This document shows, in pieces, positions 58,805-64,000 of a DNA stretch of 64,000 nucleotides. Source of the DNA: Ustilago trichophora (lineage: Eukaryota; Basidiomycota; Ustilaginomycetes; Ustilaginales; Ustilaginaceae); contig OOIN01000038.1 in the NCBI GenBank assembly GCA_900323505.1, forward strand, positions 397,481 through 461,480, in the 5' to 3' direction. The position numbers and the translations under genes were made by a program. Position 1 is the stretch's first letter, and each line of letters opens with the position of its first letter. The notes under the pieces are model-generated. The model had not been told where the DNA came from. It saw only the letters and a program-made list of their open reading frames with translations, and did not search any database.

Positions 58805-61618
58805 TCAAATGTCCATTGGCTCACCATCGTTATTGCTTTTGCCGTCGGCTGGAGGTCTGAGCCATGATGACCAGGGCAACGAGGATGGCGGGGGCCCATC
58901 GCTAACGCGTGATTGAGACTCGGGATGCGCTCCTGAATTCCACATGATCGAGGGAATTTGGTTGTCCTCTTTGTACGAAGGTGTGTGTGTCACGGTCTTG
59001 AAGAGTGCCGTCAACTTAGCCCGAATGCCCAGGACATCAAAGCAAGGATACACCTGCGAATCATTGATGCCCCGAATCCAAAGACGTAGGAATGCATGAC
59101 TGCCGTCCGGTTGCGTTACCAAGTCAACTTGTGGCTGATGATTTCTGCCAGCAGAGAATGCCTGTTCTGTGCCCAGATCAGCATACACGGTAACAAGACT
59201 GGCGCGCGTAAGCGGCTGTCTCAAAGGCGTGCGGATATCGGCAGCATCCATCTGGGCATGCAAATCGGCATCGCATGCTGCAAGCAGCAAGTTCGGTCCA
59301 CTCCTGGCTGGGTCAGAAGCCTCTCTACTGCTCATAGCCTGGTCTCTGTATTTGGCCTCCCATGCAATGTATGTCATTTGTCGAGCGACCTGGCCTTCGT
59401 CCATTGCGTCAACCTCATCAGCCTGCAAGTGGCACTGATCAGGCACTCGGAACTTTTGCGAGAGTCGACCTACAAAGACTGGAATGATACCGTCAACACC
59501 CGGTTGGCCATGGGCCATCTGAATAGCAACGCCGCGCTTCCAACAATACCACAGATAGTTGGGTGAGATGCAGCTGATCCCATGGGGGAGCGTGTCAAAG
59601 TGGGTGAAGTTGAGCCATGCGGCCACGTCCTCGTCGTCATTGCTGGTGTCATGGGTCTTGGTGCTAGAACCTGATGGGCTGGAACAGGAAAGCTGATTGC
59701 GAACCTGTTGGCAAACGGCATGGATGGCATTGTTAATCACAGATGTGCCTTGTTGGTCAAGTGTTGCAAGTTGTTGCAAGAAAGATTGCAATAGCACTGG
59801 CCGAGCAACAATGGAAGCAGGGTCGGATTGCTCGCTTTGCAACAGAGGAAGTTTGACTGCATCCCAGGCAGCCATGAGGGCAAACCGTGCCATGAATTTG
59901 CCATGCGTTCCTCTTAGAAAATCTGTGCCCAGCATGGGAAGACACTTCATGGTGAAAGTGTCAATGATCTTGGCATAGGCCGGCATGGGGTAGGATTTGC
60001 CGTCTTTGCTTGGAGCACTGAGCATGATGTGTGCAGCGGCAACGGCCAGAACAGGTTCTGACGGCGTAACGATGGCCAAACTAGTATGTTGAATGACTTG
60101 GTGGAGAATGCGCATATGCCGATCAATGGATTGAGTGATCAGCGTCTTTTGCTCACCAAAGAGGGCCGAGTCGCCATGATGGATTGGGACAAGCCGCAGC
60201 GCCAGACGCGAAGCTACAAGATTGTAGCACAGCACAGCATTATTGGCGTCAAATTCTTTGGCGCCAAGCAGCTTGAACTCGGCTACCTCCCAGAATGTTT
60301 CCAGTGGCAGCGAACCCCACAGAGGACGACCATAGCTTCGCAGGTGTCATACATTGGAAACGCCGTTGGGGCTATTCAGCGCAGGCCAATTGCTTCACAG
60401 GACGTCAAATCCCAGTCCGACGAAGACGGGTAAAGGCTGCTTGTCTCGTGCTCGCGCTGAGCCTTGAAGATCTTGGGGTTCAATGAGTTTAGCTGCGCCC
60501 GTGTTGGTACTGAGGAGGAGCAGCCAGAAGGTGACGGTGTCCTGCTTGTGCTCGAGTTGCAGAATGTGGTGCCAGGCTCGACGAAGGCTATTGAGTTGAT
60601 GATCGTCTGCACTACGGCCAGACTTGGGCACAATGAGCTCGACGCATTCATCAAAGGCAACGAAGACAGGGGGTCGTTTGATACCAAGAGATTGATATTC
60701 GTCTTTGTGCTGGTCCCACAGCCAGTCTCGAACCGGGCCGAGTTGGTGGCCAAGGTCAGACACGGCGCTATCAAGGCAAGCGCTGAAGACACACTTTTGG
60801 CCAGTAGATGAAGATGTCGTTGTATTCCGGACTAATTTGAGGCGAGCAGCGACAAGTACTTCACTGAAAAAGGGTTGGCGTTGACTGTAGCCCGGACCAC
60901 CAAAGTCATTGAGTTGGACAAGGAAGAGGTACTTGTCCTGAGCTGTGGTGTAGGCATTGAGTTTTGAGCTAAGAGTTTCGAACCAGGCACCGATGAAAGC
61001 AGCCACCTGAAGATCACAAGAAGCCGTACTGGTTGAGGTGGCATTGCAAAAGAATTTGTACAGGTTTTGCTCTGCGAGAGGGAAGCCGTTCTTGACGCTG
61101 GAACGCTGATGACGCGCTTTGCGACGCACACAGAGGTAGAGGAGAGGCGCTCTTCTGGCAAGCTCGAGAACCAAGCGTGTCTTGCCAGTACCGCTTGACT
61201 GTACGATCGAGGTGCCCTTCAAATACAAGTCAAAGACAGGCCCACCCTTGACCGACTTGTTAAAATGTCTGTGCACATTGTCAACAAATCGAAGGAAGCG
61301 AGCCGGCGCATCACCTCGATAAGTTCTTTGAAGTTGTTGAGCAAAGTGACGCTCGAGTTCAGGATTGTCGTCAGATTGATCTGGACTTGAGTTGGAGGCT
61401 GGGAGGCAAAGGAGGACATAGGCGAGTGCCTCATCTTGGCCGTAGGCATCATTTGATGCCTCAAGATGGGCGAGCGCGTCAACGACGGCGTGACTGGAGT
61501 CTTGTGGGGTGAACGAGGCGGTGGAAAGGTTTGGAAAGAGATGGTCGAGGTGTCGATGCATGCGTTCGACTACCCGTAGGAATTCTTTGATTCGATTCTC
61601 GAGCCCTTCGTGCAGCAT
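58805..61618 (-). CDS. P-loop NTPase plus PD-(D/E)XK-like nuclease protein (copy 2, most complete)
   Basis: From the ATG at 61618, residues 1-407 carry Walker A SSGTGKT (141-147) in TSIVQSSGTGKTRLVLELA, Walker B VFVAFDECVEL (Asp323-Glu324) and LLLSTNTGAAK (sensor-like). The same frame continues after two TGA codons (60395-60397, 60347-60349) with YGRPLWGSL, a helical region and a nuclease-like core GVDGIIPVFVG (Asp) ... TYIAWEAKYRD (E-x-K), down to 58805. A candidate intron 60398-60336 (GTGAAG...CGAAG, 63 nt) would remove both stops and keep the frame, giving 916 residues. Without it the gene is broken. The NTPase-nuclease pairing recalls the CR (Crinkler-type) effector core of the REase class. 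Whether it acts inside the fungus, as an effector, or on mobile DNA is unknown. Confidence 0.6.
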
Positions 61619-61686
61619 TGCGGTGATCTCGAGGTCGAGCTGCTTAGGCTGCGGTAGCCTGAGGCGGCTTTTGTTGACTGATGGGT

Positions 61687-61975
61687 AGGGTTAGGGTTAT
61701 AAGTATATCCCCTCCTCCCCTGAAAAAAGATTGCAACTTTCTTTATCTGACAACCTCAGTTGGTGTATTTAGGCCCATTTGAGTTACGTTTGACGGTAAA
61801 GTTTACCGCCTAGCGGGTATTTCCGAGCCGTCAAAGTTTTTGGTTGACATGTTGAAAGTACTAATAGACTTGGCTACAGATGGCTTGAGGGCATGCATTG
61901 GGGTGTACTGAGGTGGGAATGAAGAGTGAAAGAGGTTTATATTTGGTGCTTGGTGCTGTATGCCATCATCCAATG
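61687..61975. repeat. Subtelomeric unit A with interstitial telomere tract
   Basis: It starts with two GGGTTA copies (61688-61699). It then shares several blocks with unit B: ACCTCAGTTGG, GCCGTCAAAGTTTT, ATGTTGAAA, ACTTGGCT, GAGGGCATGCATTGGGG. Confidence 0.75.
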
Positions 61976-62400
61976 TTGTTGAGGTTGCCAACCTCCTTAA
62001 CCTCCAAAGAAACCTCAACAACCTGGCCAATGTAGACCTCAACCTAGCAACCTCAAGCTCCAGAGGTTGTCCATGTTGTCTATGTTGGTTCAACATCAAG
62101 CTCAAGCTCTCAATGTTCATCCTCAACCTCCAGACCTGAACCTCAACCTTGACACTCAAGGCTCGATCTTTGGACCTGAACCTCAACCTCCACAACCAAG
62201 CTTCCAATGCAACCTCAAACTCTCAAAGTGGGCAAGCTGCAAGCTTGCTACCTAGAGCTGTCAGGGCTCAACCTTGCAACCTTCTTCAAGTACAACTATG
62301 CAGGGTCACATCCTCAACCTCCCAAGCTTCTTCCTGACCAAGCTTGCCACAAGCTTGTGAGAGGTTGAGCATACAGTACAAGCTTCCTGCAACCTGACAC
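61976..62400. repeat. CAACCT-rich minisatellite A
   Basis: Degenerate AACCTC/CAACCT hexamers at 7-15 base spacing, strand-biased (pyrimidine C and T on the plus strand), run across the block. Confidence 0.7.
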
Positions 62401-62412
62401 AAGCATGCTGGG

Positions 62413-62700
62413 GCTAGGGTTAGGGTTATATGACTGTCTGGTCCTAGGCAAAAAACTATATGCAATTTTCTTGTTCTGGGAACCTCAGTTGGGGTGTTTA
62501 GATGTATATTAGTTACAAACATCGTTAAAGTTTAACGATTAACGTAACTTTCCGGGCCGTCAAAGTTTTCAGTCGAGATGTTGAAACTACTAATCAACTT
62601 GGCTGCAGATGGTGTGAGGGCATGCATTGGGGTCCAAAGAGGTGGGCATGGACAGGGAAAGAGGTTTATGTTTCACATTTGGTGCTGTACGCCATCATTC
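62413..62700. repeat. Subtelomeric unit B with interstitial telomere tract
   Basis: It starts with TAGGGTTAGGGTTA (62415-62428) and continues with the same ordered blocks as unit A at roughly 75-80% visible similarity. Confidence 0.75.
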
Positions 62701-62915
62701 AAGGTTTAACCTTGTCAACCTGGAGTCCAACCTCCTTAACATAGGCTGGAACCTCCATAACCTCTGTAACATTGAGCTCAACCTTCACAAGATAGACTGC
62801 AACCTTGGCAACCTCTGGCTGAACCTCCAAAAGGTGGAGCTCAACATCCATAACCTCCACAACCTCTGGCTGAACCTCCAAAAGGTGGAGCTCAAGGTCC
62901 ATAACCTAGCCCTAG
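62701..62915. repeat. CAACCT-rich minisatellite B
   Basis: Same kind of degenerate AACCTC repeat as after unit A. Two neighbouring copies of a ~51-bp piece (TGGCTGAACCTCCAAAAGGT...) lie at about 62815 and 62866. Confidence 0.75.
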
Positions 62916-63819
62916 GCCGCAGGTCCTCGTTGGCCGGCAGCGGACCAGGCCGCTCTGCCAAATGGACGTGTCCGACCTTGGCTGCTGACCCCAGCGGACA
63001 GCGCAAAACACACTGGCCAAGTGCCGCAACGGTTTGAAATTTTTCTTGGCTCAGCAAGCGGCCCAGCATCCAAGAGACGCGTCAAAATTCTTGGAAATTG
63101 TTGGAATTGCAGTTGCGTCCACCCACTGACCCAGTGCCCAGCAGCCAGCAGCCAGCACACAGCTGCCACTGCTCAGCAGCCACGGCTCACCACGGCTCAC
63201 CACGGCTCAGCTGTTGCCGCTCAACAGCAGTGAGAGTCTGTCCATTTTGGGTGTAGCAGCCCAATGGTCTGTACACATTTCAAGCTGTAGTCTGTGTATG
63301 AATAGGAGTCAAGCGTACAAGGGCAAACACCTATTCAAGGGGCAGTGCAGACCAATGGGCCGCACAAAGTTGTGAATTTCCTCCAGCCCTTTTGTCTGGG
63401 ACTATCTTGTCAAACTGCACGCATTCTTGTTTGGTCACATCAATCTCACTTGAACAACAGCACGTCTGTTGATGCCAGAAATCAACTAAGAAATTGGGTC
63501 ATTGAAATGGATTGCAAAATTGGAAGTAGACGCGACACGCACAGCAACTGCAGTGAAAATTTTGATTGCCGCTTTCTTGTTTGTCAAGCAGCGGCCAACG
63601 CTCAGCAGTCACCAGTCAAGAGCCACTGGTCAATGCAAAGAGCGGTCATCGACTCATCAAATTGAGGCCACCAGTACTGCCATCCTTGGCAACAGCTAGA
63701 AATGCATCGATGGAGCGGCACCCACAGTTCATGCTGCCTGCCCTTTGTTAGCTGTCTGGCAACGGCCTCCGGCTCCCATGCTTGGTGTCATTCACGCTTT
63801 GTGACGGTCTTCACACTTT

Positions 63820-64000
63820 GGGTTAGGGTTAGGGTTAGGGTTAGGGTTAGGGTTAGGGTTAGGGTTAGGGTTAGGGTTAGGGTTAGGGTTAGGGTTAGGG
63901 TTAGGGTTAGGGTTAGGGTTAGGGTTAGGGTTAGGGTTAGGGTTAGGGTTAGGGTTAGGGTTAGGGTTAGGGTTAGGGTTAGGGTTAGGGTTAGGGTTAG
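63820..64000 (+). repeat. Telomere, (TTAGGG)n
   Basis: About 30 perfect TTAGGG units run to the end of the window, with the G-rich strand oriented 5' to 3' outward. This marks the right chromosome end. Confidence 0.97.

Larger units (their letters stand above)
61619..63819. other. Telomere-proximal subtelomeric repeats, no gene
   Basis: It contains two diverged repeat units with interstitial telomere tracts, CAACCT-rich minisatellites and, near 63135-63235, GCAGCCAGCA and CACGGCTCAC short repeats. Open frames here are repeat-driven and not supported as genes. Confidence 0.7.

Noticed and set aside
62627..63037. Leu/Asn-rich frame in the CAACCT minisatellite
   Set aside because: Composition is dictated by the repeat; no gene features.
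1..64000. tRNA, rRNA and CRISPR arrays
   Set aside because: No cloverleaf with a TTCRANY loop and no rRNA blocks were seen; the regular repeats are telomeric or microsatellite.

Overview
The window is the right end of a fungal chromosome. It stops in an uninterrupted (TTAGGG)n tract, here written on the strand that runs 5' to 3' towards the end. Gene style points to a smut-type basidiomycete (Ustilaginomycotina): long, mostly intronless genes, short introns with GTAAGT-like donors, Ser/Pro/Gln-rich proteins, and protein families typical of that group. This assignment is inference; no ribosomal RNA or marker gene fixes the species.

1-16.3 kb: the 3' part of a glutaminase A-type gene and a convergent, three-exon fumarylacetoacetate hydrolase (FAH) family gene are separated by a 13-kb inserted block (1740-14806). 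Near-identical ~41-bp inverted repeats bound the block. It holds a two-gene PIF/Harbinger transposon (DDE transposase plus SANT/MADF-like protein) and a third reading frame derived from the replicative helicase subunit MCM4. That frame has lost the Walker A/B core. It was later split by a 7.37-kb Ty3/gypsy retrotransposon with 255-bp LTRs and a GCGC target duplication. Joining the two flanks at one target copy gives a continuous 403-codon frame.

16.5-50.7 kb: an ordinary single-copy core. In order it holds a Kef/CPA2-type cation-proton antiporter, a 1410-residue protein kinase-esterase fusion, a large FUSC/ArAE-type membrane protein, a secreted tyrosinase, a TRAX (translin family) protein, a multi-pass membrane protein with a long disordered tail, a 4CL-like acyl-CoA ligase with a peroxisomal-type AKL end, an SS18/SSXT-like Gln-rich protein, a UCS-domain (UNC-45/Cro1/She4) myosin chaperone, and RPC1, the largest subunit of RNA polymerase III.

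50.7-64 kb: the subtelomere. It carries three copies of a P-loop NTPase plus PD-(D/E)XK-like nuclease family resembling Crinkler-type (CR) effector cores. One is nearly intact, one is only an N-terminal half, and one is broken by stops, a frameshift and a 432-bp solo LTR. There is also an N-terminal fragment of a telomere-linked RecQ-like helicase, a second LTR-like block, and two diverged copies of a subtelomeric unit. Each unit starts with a short interstitial telomere tract and is followed by a CAACCT-rich minisatellite. In-frame stops in the decaying elements are consistently TGA.
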